Part shown: positions 1 to 12,955 of the stretch, one piece after another
How the letters are laid out: each line of letters starts with the position of its first letter
How positions within the stretch are numbered: the first letter of the stretch is position 1
Origin: Ailanthus altissimus
Lineage: Eukaryota; Streptophyta; Magnoliopsida; Sapindales; Simaroubaceae
Direction: 5' to 3'
NCBI GenBank assembly: GCA_946807835.1
Contig: OX327696.1
Coordinates: 5,220,501-5,284,500, forward strand
Length of the DNA: 64,000 nucleotides
Translations under genes and position numbers: made by a program
Notes under the pieces: model-generated
What the model was told of the DNA's origin: nothing
The model's input: the letters and a program-made list of their open reading frames with translations, nothing else
Database searches by the model: none

Positions 1-2560
1 ATTTTAATAGTAAAATCATTATTACACATTTATTAACTTCAAAGTTTTTGTATGGCTTAAGTTTAGGATCGGAATTCTTTTTTATCTCAGTTTTCACCTT
101 AATAAATATAAGTATGTGATTAGTGGCCGATTAAAAAATTAAATAAATTTTAATCTGACATATTTAATGTAATATACATGTTAGAATATTCTAACAAAAT
201 TAGGTAAACTTAAATCAAGAAAAAAATCCTCATTTTGAGAGCCGACCCCCTCAAATCTAAATATAATTCCGGCAATGCTTATTATTCATGACATAAATAT
301 TCTCAAATCACTTCTAAAGTCTGATTTTATAATATAAAAAAATAATAATAATATAAGATATCAAGAGATTTTACAAGTAATATTAAATACAAGCGAGGGT
401 AAATGGTGTCTGCTAATGTTTCCTTCTAAGCACAGTTGAATTGATTATGAATGCGCAAAATATTTACAACAATCTAAATTCAAGTAAAAATAAAAAATTA
501 GTGTTTTATGAGTAAGTGATTTTTTATTTCCCTCTTAAATTCTTAAGAAAAAGGAAAAATTTTATAAATAGCTATAATTTTGGGCATTAAATTAATTGAG
601 TCATTTATAAAAAATTTTAAAATTTTAAATCAAAAATACTCTTTTACTATTTTAATAATACTTATTATAGTGAATAAGACCACTACAATAATTTTTGCAT
701 CTCTCTTATAAGTTTTTTAAAATTTTAACTTAAAACATATTTTAAAATTAATTCAAATAAAAAAATTTAAAATAATATAAATTAAAAATGAGTAAATTTA
801 ATTAAAAAATAATAATAAATGAGCAAAATTAAATAAAAACGCAAAAGAAATATTGATGACCGATCCCAACGACAAGTCATGCGCCATGCCTCGCTATACG
901 AGGAGAGGCACACAACCCCTTTTCTCGCTTTATCTTACACTATAAAGAGGGTGTAAAAAATTTTGAACTTCATTTATTATTTTAATCTTCGATTTTATCA
1001 TTAACAAACAGTATTTGATCTGTCTTCTTTATTAATAAAAGAAAATTAATAAAATAATTTTTTATTATAAAAATTTATACCTTTAAAATAGTGTTTATTT
1101 TGAACATTTCCGCAGGAAAAAAAAGTGATGCCTGCCACCTAAAAAAAAAAAACGTGATGCTTGCCCTTGTCGTAAATCATTCACTCGAGTGATATGTCGG
1201 TTCATCACTTTTGAAAAGGACATGTCGAAGTTCATCTTCCCACAATATTGTCCAAGTTCATATTCAAGTCTGCCTCACAAAAGAGAAAGGCAACATGTAG
1301 AATCATGTATTGGCCAACAACCGAATTGATATACGATGCCCTCTTTTTCGCCAAGCGTTTTCATCTAAACCACATCTACTATAATTTGAATTTTTCTTTA
1401 TGAAAGATACTTGATGCAAAATTTTTTTTAAAAAAATTAAGCATTATAAACCCAAAAATAAACTAATCCCAATTGCTGGCCTTGGAAGAAAATGTTAGAG
1501 GGAAATTTCTCTTTTTGACCATTATTTTGTTTTATTATCTTTATTTGACTTGTCAAATTTTCATTTCTTTATTAATCAAAGAAATAGCGATCATTTTGTC
1601 CTAGAAGCAATTTTAAGCTTCTCTCTCAAAACACAACAGTTAGGCATGCTGCCCAATAGTAAGGCGGCGCCTTGTGTCACCATATGGTAATTTTTTTTAT
1701 TAAAAAGTTTAATTTTTTATTATTTAATTTAATTTTATAATTTATTCTAAATTTTATTTAATAAATAAAATATTATTTACTCTTTTGAACAATTTCTTTA
1801 TCTCTTTCAGACACTTAAATTTTTTTAAAATTCTTTATTAAATTTCTCACATAATTTGTAAATTGACTTTAAATACAACACATTCTAAAGATTAGAAGTG
1901 AAATAATCGATTGGAGAGTTAAAAGTTAAAAATTAATGAATTTTTACTATTTTATTTTTTTGTTGGTTTATATTGTACTAATTTAAATATATAGATTTAT
2001 AACTAAAAAGATGAAAATATGATTGAAAATAAGTGTAAAAAATTAAAAATATCCAAAAATGACTAAAAATTATGGATTCAGAGTCAAAACTGCATCCAGC
2101 TAATGGTGCACACCTCGGCGCTTGCTACACGCTAATGACATTATGCACTTTGCGCTAATTACATTGTGTACAACACCTTTGTGTACAACACCCTGCACTT
2201 TATTTCCAACAAAATTTATATATTTACATTATATGTAAAATCACACATAATCTTCATCTCGGATGAAGAGAATGTTTTTGACGTTTTCATACAATGAGAG
2301 GTCCCTAGTAGACCAATTTAGAAGATGAGAACAATGGTCACTCTCCTTATGCACAAACGCCGATCCACATCTCGCGATCACTTCGAAAATCTAAAACAGA
2401 TATAATAAAAAAAATAACAATCTCAAATAATACTATTTTCTTATTTTATTTAATGCAATATGAAAAGAACTATTTTCTTGATATTTTAATATAATAATGA
2501 GTTAATAATGAATTGAAAAGAATTACTCACCAAGAATTATATGCTTCCTTCTCCTAAACG
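1..2560. other. A+T-rich intergenic sequence, no gene recognised
   Basis: No reading frame with recognisable domains on either strand. The stretch is long A/T runs with a few G+C-richer islets, for example around 850-930 and 1640-1690. The part from about 1900 to 2200 may be the left arm of a degenerate mobile element that carries the DUF1985 fragment downstream; see the findings. Confidence 0.6.
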
Positions 2561-2589
2561 TGCATTTTTCTGACATTTATTAATTTTTT

Positions 2590-3149
2590 AATTGGCGTTG
2601 TATTTAAGCTATTGTAGAGCACACTCTATGCAATTATGTCCCATAGGTAAGCATTAAATTCATATAAATCATCATCGTGGCAAAACACAAAGTATTGAAC
2701 GGCTCTACTTTGATCATGCAGCACCAACAATTTATGAAATAAATAAAATAGACATATTTTCACAATATTTGTGTCATCGTTAAACCTAACCCTATTGAAC
2801 CACGAATCTAAATTCTTGTAGGCTAACTCATTTCTATCTTTAAAATATTTATCTCACAGTCTATTATCCAGTTTTGATTTCAACGCTCTTTCTAATGGAT
2901 AATCCCCCATCCTCAAATTCGTAATCAAATAAAAATTCAAACGGAAGAATTTAATTCGTCTCTTACCTATATAGAACCACAATTCTTCAAATAATTTTTT
3001 GTATGCACTTGTCTTAATAAAATCTCATGTACTAATATACTTGAAAATAAAATGCGGCGTGCATCTAGAAAATGGCCAAAACATGTGGACCTAAATAATT
3101 CTATATATCTTTCCGTCAATTTGCTTTTTATTCTATTGATAGCCCACAT
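2590..3149 (-). pseudogene. DUF1985-domain fragment (Ulp1-protease-associated, transposon-borne type), frameshifted
   Basis: The minus strand starts at 3149 with an open stretch containing STCFGHFLDA and then VHEILLRQVH. This matches the opening of the plant DUF1985 domain (CFGHLLD...F.SGQLVHRLLLR). The match continues in another frame with ELWFYIGKRRIKFF, then DKYFKDRNELAYK and IVKICLFYFINC, and in a third frame with DDLYEFNAYLWDII. These follow the expected domain order: W-F-G/R-I-F block, KYF block, D-x-VK-x-LYFL block, DDL-x-FN-Y-W block. At least two frameshifts and one internal stop make it a pseudogene. In plants DUF1985 is mostly found joined to Ulp1-like cysteine protease domains in repetitive, transposon-captured families. 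No protease catalytic triad is visible here, so only the N-terminal domain survives. Family assignment is from motif order seen by eye; function is not inferred. Confidence 0.65.
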
Positions 3150-3439
3150 CTTGTAGTAAATAGTAACCGCCGCTAGATATGTTTTATGGAATTATATAAT
3201 CCTTCGAGATATTTTCCTAAAAAATTAATTATTAGTATAGAACCAATTACATAAGATTCAAAATATGCAAAATTTAATTAATTAAAATATTTATAATTAG
3301 TTACAAAATTTTCAAATAATTACAAATTTTGAAAATAACAAAATATGAAATAAAACTAATTAAAAAATAAAATATTGACTAAATTAAATAATTTAAGTAT
3401 AATTTTAATATTTACATTAAATAAAATTAGATAAACTAA

Positions 3440-4400
3440 CTAAAAAATTGCCATGTGGAGCGTTGTGCAGAGAACTATGCACGTGGTTCACAGTGTCCAG
3501 CGCATGATGCACGCACCGACACGTGAGTCACAAACTAGACTCCTTTGTCAACTAAAATCGGTTTTTTTTGTTAATTTTGGTCACTTACACTCAATTGTAA
3601 ATATTTGTTTATCTTATTAACACTAAATTTAAATATTTAAACAACTATAATATAAAAATATAACAAAACTAATTTTTTTTAAAAAAAATTAACTAATTTT
3701 TGTTTATTTTTAATTTTTTTAACTCCTCAATTTATTATTTTACTTTATAATTTTAAACTATGTTAAATTTAAAAATTATCTATAAATTTTAAGACAAATG
3801 CTATAGATAGCCCAGAGAAAAGAATCGAGAGTGAAGTGTTTTTGAAATTTTAACAAATGGGTAAAATGGGCCAAAATTTGCTTCTTTCAATGATGGGACT
3901 TATTAAAATTTATGTGGTACATTTATTAAGAGGATCAAATTTAAATATTTTTTGAGAGTTGAGACTAATCAAGACCAAACGAATACAAGCAACAAGATTT
4001 GTTTATCTCTCCATCGTAGCTTTGTTCCGTCTTCTCTATAATGGTTTCTGACGACTAGGTAAGAGTTATCATCATTAATCCTTCATATAGTGCAACTTGG
4101 AACGGCTTTTTCTTAACAGAATGATGTTGTCTGAGATAGGATGCCATGTAAATGTAGGACTAGATGGGGAGTATTGAATAAGGGTGGGCAAAAAAAATTT
4201 GAAATTAAAAAAGTTGAACCGAAGCTGAATCGACCTGTTTATTTTGGCTTTTGTACTTTAAAAAAACTGTTCAATTCTTACCATTAGAATAACCAAACAG
4301 TTCAGCCTAGTTATACATATAATCGGAATTGGATCAAAAAAATTAATTTTTTGAATTATTAATATTTTATAATATAAATATATAAAATTGAAATGTAATT
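3440..4400. other. Non-coding A+T-rich stretch with a G+C-richer islet
   Basis: A G+C-richer islet lies at about 3450-3540 inside A/T-rich sequence. From about 4170 the sequence reads like the end of a non-autonomous hAT-type element (gggtgggcaaaaa, then gttgaaccgaagctgaa). The matching second end was not found. No coding sequence recognised. Confidence 0.35.
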
Positions 4401-4407
4401 TAACCTT

Positions 4408-4690
4408 AAAGGTAGATTTAGCCCAACTGGTTAAGTAGAAATAATATCCCTTTCTAAGTCGCGGGTTCAAATTTTGGTTATATTTTTAATTATTAATATT
4501 TTTTTAACTTGTATAAATTGAATTGAAATATAATTTTCTTCTAAATCAGCTTCAACTCAATTGGTTAGGTATAAATAATATCTCTTCTTGTGTTGTGGGT
4601 TTGAATCTTGGTTATGTTTTTTAATTATTAATATTTATAGGTTTGAATCTTGGTTATATTTTTTAATTATTAATATTTTAGAACATGAAT
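4408..4690 (+). repeat. tRNA-related SINE-like unit, repeated in tandem
   Basis: Two units carry an A-box-like stretch (tagcccaactggttaa near 4418, caactcaattggttag near 4553). Each is followed about 40-50 bases later by a B-box-like stretch (gcgggttcaaattttgg near 4460, gtgggtttgaatcttgg near 4596). Each then ends in a shared tail, tttttaattattaatattt. A third, partial copy repeats only the B-box part and tail (about 4640-4680). The A/B box spacing resembles the head of tRNA-derived SINEs. No full cloverleaf can be drawn, so this is not a functional tRNA gene. Confidence 0.5.
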
Positions 4691-5096
4691 GTAAGACTAC
4701 AGAGGAGGTTTCGTCCCAAGCCTCATAATTATTTTTTTCTTAAAAAAGTAAATAAATATAAATTTATAATTTTATCTTTGTACTAAATAATATTTAGTTG
4801 TAATATATTTTTTTTACAATAGAAATTTTTTATTAATAAAATAAATTGATATATTTCTAACTATAGCTATTCACTTTTATCATAATCAAATATATTAATT
4901 TGCACAATGAGATTTTTCGTGCAAAGAGATCCACATAAAAAATATCATCTATATATGCATATATTTCAAGTACTTCATCTTTAAAATTTTTTAATCCTCA
5001 ATTTTAATATTCAATTTTTTCGATTAAAATTACATCGGATAAATCATAAAAAATTACGATATAAATAATTAATTATCACAATAAAATAATTTTAAG

Positions 5097-5375
5097 TGGA
5101 CTTATTCTACTTTACCATAAAGAATACATGTATCCCAAAATAAAAACTTTAAGAAGAACTAAAGTTAGTAAAACACATTCTTCAAATCTAAATCTCTAGG
5201 TAGACTTATTCTAAATTGCCATAAAGAATACATGTATCCTAAAATAGTAAAACAGATTCTTCAAATCTAGATCTTTAAGTAGACTTATTTTACGTTGTCA
5301 TAGAGAATACATGTATCTTAAAATAAAAGCTTTAAGAAGAACTAAAGCTAGTAAAGCACCTTCTTAAAATTTAGA
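5097..5375 (+). repeat. Three-copy degenerate tandem repeat
   Basis: Three imperfect copies begin near 5097, 5201 and 5279. Each contains acttattctac or a variant, then agaatacatgtatc and aaaataaaa. Copies 1 and 3 also share ctttaagaagaactaaag. Copy 2 is shorter and lacks that last block. No coding potential. Confidence 0.7.
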
Positions 5376-5575
5376 TTTGAACAGCACAATATAAAAATAA
5401 AAATTTAAAATAAATATTAAATTAAAATAATTGACAAACTTTAAAGTATGTTTATTAAAATTTAACATGGGTATGCAAATAATAAAACTAATATAAGAAA
5501 AGAATGTCATTATTACTAGATCCAATGAAAGAGTCCTTTATTAACTTTTATACACCATCACAAGAGGTTAAGCAT

Positions 5576-6415
5576 TGTTAGAAAATTGGTGATTCAATAA
5601 TTTTGATTTAACAAGAAATGAGATAAATACCAAAGTGAAGAGTTACAAGAAGTTTAGAATGTGTGTGACACTTATGGAGAAGTCTAGGACGTGTGGGACA
5701 CGAAGAGAGAAGCGAAACGGGACTCAAAGACGTAAAGGAAGCAAGAAAATGTGGGATAGCCGCTGCCAGGGCTGAGCGCCGTGACGCCCAGGACAGCAAC
5801 CCAGCGCCACGGCAATAGGCGCGATAATGCCCAATGCCGCGGCGCCCAGAGAGCCCTCGGCGCCGGACGCGTCAGAAGTTCATTTTTCATCCAGATTTCA
5901 AGTTTTGGGAAGTTTTGGACTTTCAAAACAAGTGGACTCTTACTCCAACAAGGAATAGGGTTAGTAGGCACGAAATACACCCTATATAAACACTTGTAAA
6001 CCCTTTAGTTGAGATCAAGTATTAAGAGAGACTCTAAGAAAGAGGAAGAACTGCGTAGACACTAAGTGCTTATGTGCGATATTGGTGGAACCATCGTTTG
6101 GGTGATCATTGTTCGTGGTAGAGTAAGAGTTCACTAAATATTAGGTCCTTTTGAGGGTTCTTCATATTAGGTTTTCCTTATAAAATCTCTAGGGAGTTAT
6201 AATAAGAGAGGCTAGGATCCTTGGATTCACCGTGGACAGGCAATTGGTTGAACCACGTAAGATTGTGTTGTGCTCTTTTATATTCTGCTTTGGATTCGTG
6301 CTATTTTACTTGATTAACAGGTTATTCTGCTGCGCAAGTAGGTTAGGATTCTAGATTGAACTTGAGGTTCTTTACTTCAACATAACCTCGAGAGGGAGAA
6401 TGGCGTTTCCTCCCT
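5576..6415 (+). repeat. LTR-like repeat (copy 1 of the 5576/63356 family), probably a solo or truncated LTR
   Basis: Starts TGTTAG at 5576 and aligns along about 620 bases with 63356-64000 in the same orientation. It holds a G+C-rich low-complexity islet (about 5760-5875), a TATA-like cctatataaac near 5980, and downstream a gtggacaggcaattgg / gaaccacgtaa block of the kind found in R-U5 regions of plant LTRs. The right end is not sharply defined and no clear target-site duplication was found. The open frames inside it are incidental. Confidence 0.55.
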
Positions 6416-6862
6416 CAATAAGTATAAATGCAAAAAGATAAGAGAGGCATAAAATCTACAGATATTAAATTATTACAAATTAGTGAACCTATGAAATTAC
6501 GATCCTACATTATATTTTAGATTTTTTTATCATATTACTAGTGAAGGTTTATGATCGAAGCTAGTCTATACGCAAGCACGCGTAGGCAAAACTTAACTTA
6601 TACTAAATTTTTCCTTTTTCTTTTACAAAATTGAAAGAAAGAAATGTAAAAAAAGAAAAAGAAAAAAAGCTAGAGATGGCTCCTAAATTCTTTTTGCTTT
6701 AAAGCTCTTATTATTGAGCAGCATATTATAAGAATATTCATTATTTCTCCCATTATAAGTATTATAGGCTCAACAGCCATTTGGCAGTGGAGAATTAATG
6801 CAAGAATTTAATTATAGGTTAATATGATTATTGTTTTTTTTAAAAAATTATGTTAAAAAAAA
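6416..6862. other. Spacer between the LTR-like repeat and the large Copia element
   Basis: About 450 bases of A+T-rich sequence with an adenine-rich purine stretch near 6640-6670. No gene or repeat recognised. It ends in the AAAAA target duplication at 6858-6862. Confidence 0.5.
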
Positions 6863-9800
6863 AGTTAGAGATAGTGCCTTAAAAGTATGTACTTATACTA
6901 TTTTTATAAAATTAATAAAGTTATAATTTTATATATAATAAGAGTTTATAATTTTATACATAAATATCATAAAATTTATTATTTATTTATGTGACTATTA
7001 TTGAATTCGGTGTGTGATATGTAGAGGTACGTATAATTTAAAAAATATAAACTATAAATACGCAACGGAAGTATTCATATATATTATATACAATATTGTA
7101 TATTCGAGCACATATACTTATATATGTTCATTCAAGTATATACATAAACATACTCATATATATTCTTATGTATCATATAAATAAATAGCATGTAAATAAC
7201 CTACCCGGTTTTGAAGGTAACTTTTCAATTCTTCAAGAACTTCAATCTTCAATTTGTTGAGCTTACCTTGAAGTATTCCATTGCACAATTCTAGTTCACA
7301 ACTGAAACGGGTGAGATTGTGAAGTTAAAATAGCAGCCACGAATTTTCAGCAATGGATGTTTTAACACTTAAAACAATTTGGTCCTTATAATTTATTTCT
7401 TGCAAAAGATGAGAAGAATTAAGTATTTTGTCTATTATTCCTTACAACTCTTTGTTATAAACTTTTGTAAGACTTTGCAAACTCTCTCAACCCTTTGAAA
7501 AATGACTTAGCAAATTCTCTCTTCTCACCTTGACCGAATTCTACACTGTCTCTACCAAAATTGAACTCTTTCAATTTTGGTTTAGTGTAAAATGATGGCT
7601 TCAATTAGTGCTCCACCATCACTTCTCTTTGTTTTCCATTTGCTTCAATAATAAAACAAGTAAATGCACCCAAAAAAATTGATTCATCCGTATGAATCAA
7701 TTATTAGAGAGTGAATGACAATTAAACAATGTTAAGTGATTACAACACTTCTCAAGTGTACCATTTAACAATTTCAAAGTGGCCAACAATTTATATTATT
7801 AATAACAAGTGCTTACTCCATTACAAAATGGTGTTTCCCACTTATTCTAATTAATAATAATAATTCATTAATAATTCAAAACTATTTTTGAATAAAGACA
7901 TTTACCTTATTAGTATTTACCAAGTAAAGTAACTAGGTGAATACATGGTAAATCATTTATAGAGAAAGATTGTGTCACTTGTCAATTTCTTATTGGTTAA
8001 CAACTCTTGCAAACTAATAATATAATTAACATTTAAGTATTGACAAGTGCATGACATAAGGAACCTTGAAACATATTTTTATTTTGCTAAAACTTTTTAG
8101 ATTAAATTGTTCAATCCAATATGCTGTACCAGTGCACAACGAGTACACTTTATATTGTGAGACTTTTCTAGATTCATGCCCGGTTCATCATATGGAACTT
8201 GTCCATACGTCCATAAACAATATCCTACATACATGTTACAGATATTACAAAATAACGCATTAGACCATACAAGTTGAGGTCATAACATATTTGTATAATC
8301 CTTCCATCATAGATATTCTAGAAGAGCAGAGATATAGATCAACACCGTCAAGTTTCCACATGCTCAACTATAAACTTATCTCTAAATTTGTATCTCAATA
8401 AATAATATTCGTAAACACTTTTACGATATTATTTACCTCAAGGATAAAACTAATTTCTCGAGTATTTCTGCTTATGACTATAAGACTTTCTGAAATATAA
8501 ACTTGGAGTTTCATGATATTTTACTCATCCAATTGAGTTGATGGATCTCATATCTATACATACCGGATTCTATGAGCATCGAATCATACCCAACGACACC
8601 CAATGGTCAGACCATAAAAGGTATCTAACATGTATGGAACCAAAGTATGGTGGATCTCACAAGTTTACTGTGGCACTTGGGTCTAAGGACTATGAATACT
8701 ACTCAACTCGAAAGACCCTCTATTGATGGCTTTACGGGATGTCTATTGGAGATCTTTGTGAGTCTGTTCAATACTCAGTCCTTACTGAATACTTGTATTT
8801 CTATACGAGATTCCACTAATCTCATGGTCTGCCAAGATCAACCATCTGGACTATCCAGATATAGACATACACCGATCTATATATTTTAAGGTCTTCACTG
8901 ACAGACCCGCATCAGTGAAGACAGATCAAGAACATAGAGTTTAAGAACATATTTGCATAACAACATCTTTCAGCATTCTTTACAACTATTTCATTACTAA
9001 TATATTCTTAGGTTTTTGTCCCATTTTAGACAAGGTTCTAACTCTTTAGATTTCACTAACTCTTATAACCTGGTAACTCTTATCAGTGCTAACTTTTAGC
9101 ATTTATAACTTTCAGCGTTTCTAACTCTTAGCACTTATCTAAAATCCTTTAGATCAGATCTAAACTCTTTCAGATTATACAATGTCTAAAACGTTACAAG
9201 CATCTTACCATATATATATATAATAATTAGTGATATATTAAAATGATAATAGTATAAACACAAAGTAAATATTTATACATAAAAGGGATGACACGTAAGC
9301 ATAAATTCCAACAACTATAACATTAGTATATAATTGTTATATACAAGAGAATTAAAATTATGAATAATAAACAGAAAAAGTCTGTAATAAATTAATTAAA
9401 GTTTGAGATCTTTAATTATATATTATTAGTGTAGTCCACCTACATTGTGAATGTAGTGATTTTATTCGGATTACTAATACAGTGACATTATGGTGGATGC
9501 ACTTTATATAATATAATTATATATGACTGAATCATACGTAGTTTGAATTCTTATATAAAATACCGTTGTTAATTAAGAATTCAAATAACATTAATTGATG
9601 ATCCTTTGCAGATTAACCTTAAACTTGAGTGATCATAACTTTTGTTTGTGTCATTATGTAATTTGAAATACTCATTACAGTTTGTCTGAAGAACAGGCTA
9701 AAAACTTTTATTTTTGTAGTATAGTGAGATAAGCGGCTGAAAATATGATTTACAGATACGAAATCCATTCCTTCTTAACGAAAGTTAGAAAGAAGGTTCC

Positions 9801-10878
9801 CTTAAGGGTTAATTATGGAACTAAACGATTAGAACACTTAATTTGTAACTGTGTTACAAATTAACTGTTCACTGGTGAATTAATGATACTTAAGAATAAA
9901 GAAGTAACTAGATAGGTAAAACGGTAATTAACCTAACTCTAATTATGAACTATCTATGGAGGGTTAAATTGCATGTAGTGATTGAATTAATAAACTGCTC
10001 TAAATTTTTTAATTAAATTATATCTACAATTTCAAGAGTACAATTTTAAGTTTTAGAGGAATAACATTAGAATTAATAAATTGAATTAATTAATTATTCA
10101 AAAATTTATTTGAACTTGAAATTGTAGGTCCATAGATCCTTAATACCACATATTTCGTTATTATAGTGAATAATTAAAATAAATTATGTTATTGCACAAA
10201 TTATTTGTATCCAAAAAATAGTTTTTAAAATATAAATTTTTTATATTTAGATAAAATTAATTAATTAAGAATTAATTAGTATGGATAATATCTTATCTAA
10301 ATATAATTAAATATTTAGTTTAAAAAATTAAATAAATAAAATCATAAAGATAATTTTTTGAAATTATTAAAAAGTTTTTATTTTTATTTTAATATTTTTT
10401 TTATAAAAGACTATAAATTCATTTATTTTAGAAGTCTAATAATGCTCAATTGTTAGGTATTATACGTTAATTACAAAGAGTAGGACTCTATGTGGTTTTC
10501 ATAAATTAAGTCTCTTTTTAAATAATGATTATTTTTAATTAAATTATTAAATTAAAATAATAATAATTTATTATTTTAAAGATATTTAAAAGAAAAATAT
10601 TAGTCTAAAAAAGGACACACACATATGAAAAAAAAAATAATACGTATTTTTTTAAAAAGAAAAAATTCGAAGCCCACTCTTTCTCTCACTGTAGAATAAG
10701 AGACTTGATTTGAAACCTTTTGATAGAAGAAAACTTAGCGATTCAAGGTATTTTTTTATTGATTCTTATTTATTTTAAATATCAAATTCATATATTCATA
10801 AGATCTTAAGATAAAAATAAAAATTAAATATTTTTTATTTTTTATTCTACTGTATTATAAATATCATAACTCTCAACA
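6863..10878 (+). repeat. 5' LTR of the outer Copia, split by a solo LTR
   Basis: The LTR is in two pieces, 6863-6998 and 9314-10878, separated by the 6999-9313 insertion. Piece 1 matches 27930-28070 of the 3' LTR and piece 2 matches the rest through tctcaaca at 10871-10878. The first dinucleotide is AG where TG is expected. Confidence 0.88.
6999..9313 (-). mobile_element. Solo LTR A, 2315 bp, inserted in the outer Copia 5' LTR
   Basis: Flanked by a perfect 5-bp duplication ACTAT (6994-6998 and 9314-9318). Read on the minus strand it starts TGTTGGAATTTATGC and ends near the CACACACCG block. It aligns along its length with 25318-27822 and 35325-39714, and more distantly with the LTRs of the inner Copia at 15338-23810. 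Only LTR sequence lies between the duplications, so this is a solo LTR left by LTR-LTR recombination. Open frames inside it, for example at 8538-8889, are incidental. Confidence 0.9.
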
Positions 10879-10880
10879 AT

Positions 10881-10892
10881 TAGTATCAGAGC
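10881..10892 (+). promoter_or_regulatory. Primer-binding site of the outer Copia
   Basis: tagtatcagagc lies two bases after the 5' LTR end. It differs by one base from TGGTATCAGAGC, the usual plant Copia site complementary to the 3' end of initiator tRNA-Met. Confidence 0.85.
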
Positions 10893-12955
10893 AATAGTAT
10901 TTTTAAATATATACTTTTGATGTTATGATTTATTTTATTTAAATTATGATTCATGGATATATATATATATATATATAGGAGTGAGTACTTGTATTTTTAT
11001 GTTAATTTATGTGATAAATGATTATTTTGTGTATGAATCATTTGATCGTTAATTATATAGTCCATTAATATTGATTATAAATTTTTTTATTTTAATTAGA
11101 TTAAAATTTTGTAACTCATAAAGGAGTATATGATTTTTTGTAATATTTTTTTATTTTAATATTAATAAAAATTCAAAATTGGTGGAAAACGGAAATTAAA
11201 AAAAAATTGGATTATCAAGACGAAGAGGCACAGTACTTGCCGCAAGAAAAAGAATGATAATAAATTTATTTTTGTTTCTCTGACCGCTGAAAAATGAAGA
11301 ACCAAATTTAAAAAAAAAGAAAGGGGCATGAACAAGACGAAGAGGCATTCCTGCCACCATGCAAAATTTGGGCCAAGTTGTAGTGTGTTTTGCGTGCATC
11401 AAAAGCAAGGTGCAGCACGCAATATAATTTGCAATTTGTAATTTTGTCTTGGCCAAGTGTTGGCTCCCTGGCGAATTGTGCAGGGTCTCTTTGCCAGGTG
11501 CACAGCCAAGTGTCGTGCGCCTATGGCCCAAGGCCAACCATTGGTGGCACAGCGGCTTTCAAGCGGCTGCCACCATGGGCAACAACCTACATGTTGTTGC
11601 CCAAGGTGCAATTAGGATAATAAAACTCTCTTTTTAGATACTGCAGCTTAAATAAAATTGGATTTCGATTATTTTAATGTTATCAAAATTTTTTGAGATA
11701 AAAATTGGACTATCTTATAAAATATATAATGAAATTTTAAGTACATATATATAAAATTATAAAAAAAAAGGACTAGACTCATTATAAATTTAAAAAACTT
11801 ACATATAATTACGCCTGCGTACATGTATCTATTATGTACATAAATTATGTACATAATTTAATTTTGACTTGGTTAAAATTAAATTAAATATTAATTTATG
11901 TTATTATTTATGTGATTAATTATAACATGATCATATATAATCACATGCTATGTATTTGTATTCACTCATATTATTATAAAATGACATGCATATATGGTAT
12001 AATTAGAATTTAAATAGTTTATTTTATTATGACATATTATAATTAATAAGATTAAATTAATAAATTAATTAGCATGTTTTGAACTTACATAATTAATCAA
12101 ATAATGTAAAATTAGATTTAATAGTTAAATTAATAATTTTACATTATTCTAGGTAATCTATATTAAATAGTTTGATTTAAGATTACTTAGAAAATTATTA
12201 ATTAAATATTACAATTAAAAAACTAAATTCACCTAAATTGTTAAGCCTATTTAAAAAGAGTAGTTAAACTAATAAACCTAAGCCCAATAAGATTGAACTT
12301 TAGAATTAACTAATTATACCTAATAATTTGTTATATGAGATATAATGATTTGTTGATGTCATAAAATATCTACCTAAGATGTTTTATAAATTATAAAAAC
12401 ACATGGTTTAAAATAATAAGTGGAAGATGCTACATAAAACTAAACCCATCGGTCTCCATTATTAGCATAATATCGTGAAATATGGGTGGCGCTTTACGAT
12501 ACTTTGATTTTGTCCTTCTTACGGAGGGTATTCGCCTATGTTAATAACAAGATTGACTTCATAAAGATAGAATTGAGTGATGTATTTTATAATTGATCAA
12601 CCCTATGACAATAAATTTTGAGTTAAGTCATATTGATATGAAATAATAGGTTATACTCATAAATATATAATTAAACAATTAATCATATCTTGACTGAAAC
12701 AAACGATAGTTAATGGGTAAAATAAAATATGAGATATTTTGAATTTGCCTATTAATTTGAGATAGTCTCAATTTAAATTTAAATTTAATATGACCTACCC
12801 TATGGCGACATATTAATTGTTAAATTAAAATATTGTGGATTAGTATTAATTTATGTATTTAAATACAATGCATTCATGCATCACATTTACTATTCTAAAA
12901 AATACTATGATATTTATTTAAGTATTTTTAAAATTACTTTATTTATTTCAGCATC
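10893..12955 (+). other. Long untranslated leader of the outer Copia, with a G+C-rich islet
   Basis: About 2 kb between the primer-binding site and the gag start, with no recognisable coding. At about 11330-11620 the base composition jumps to G+C-rich repeated words (gccaag, ggcaac, gtgcag, ccaccatg). Open frames there on both strands are a by-product of that composition and encode nothing recognisable. Confidence 0.6.

Noticed and set aside
5608..5999. Overlapping open frames on both strands near 5608-5999
   Set aside because: They lie in the G+C-rich islet of an LTR-like repeat, and the related copy at 63356 does not keep the frame.
11196..11637. Cluster of open frames up to 113 codons on both strands
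   Set aside because: All lie in the low-complexity G+C-rich leader islet of the outer Copia; no motif, and frames overlap on both strands as expected from composition.
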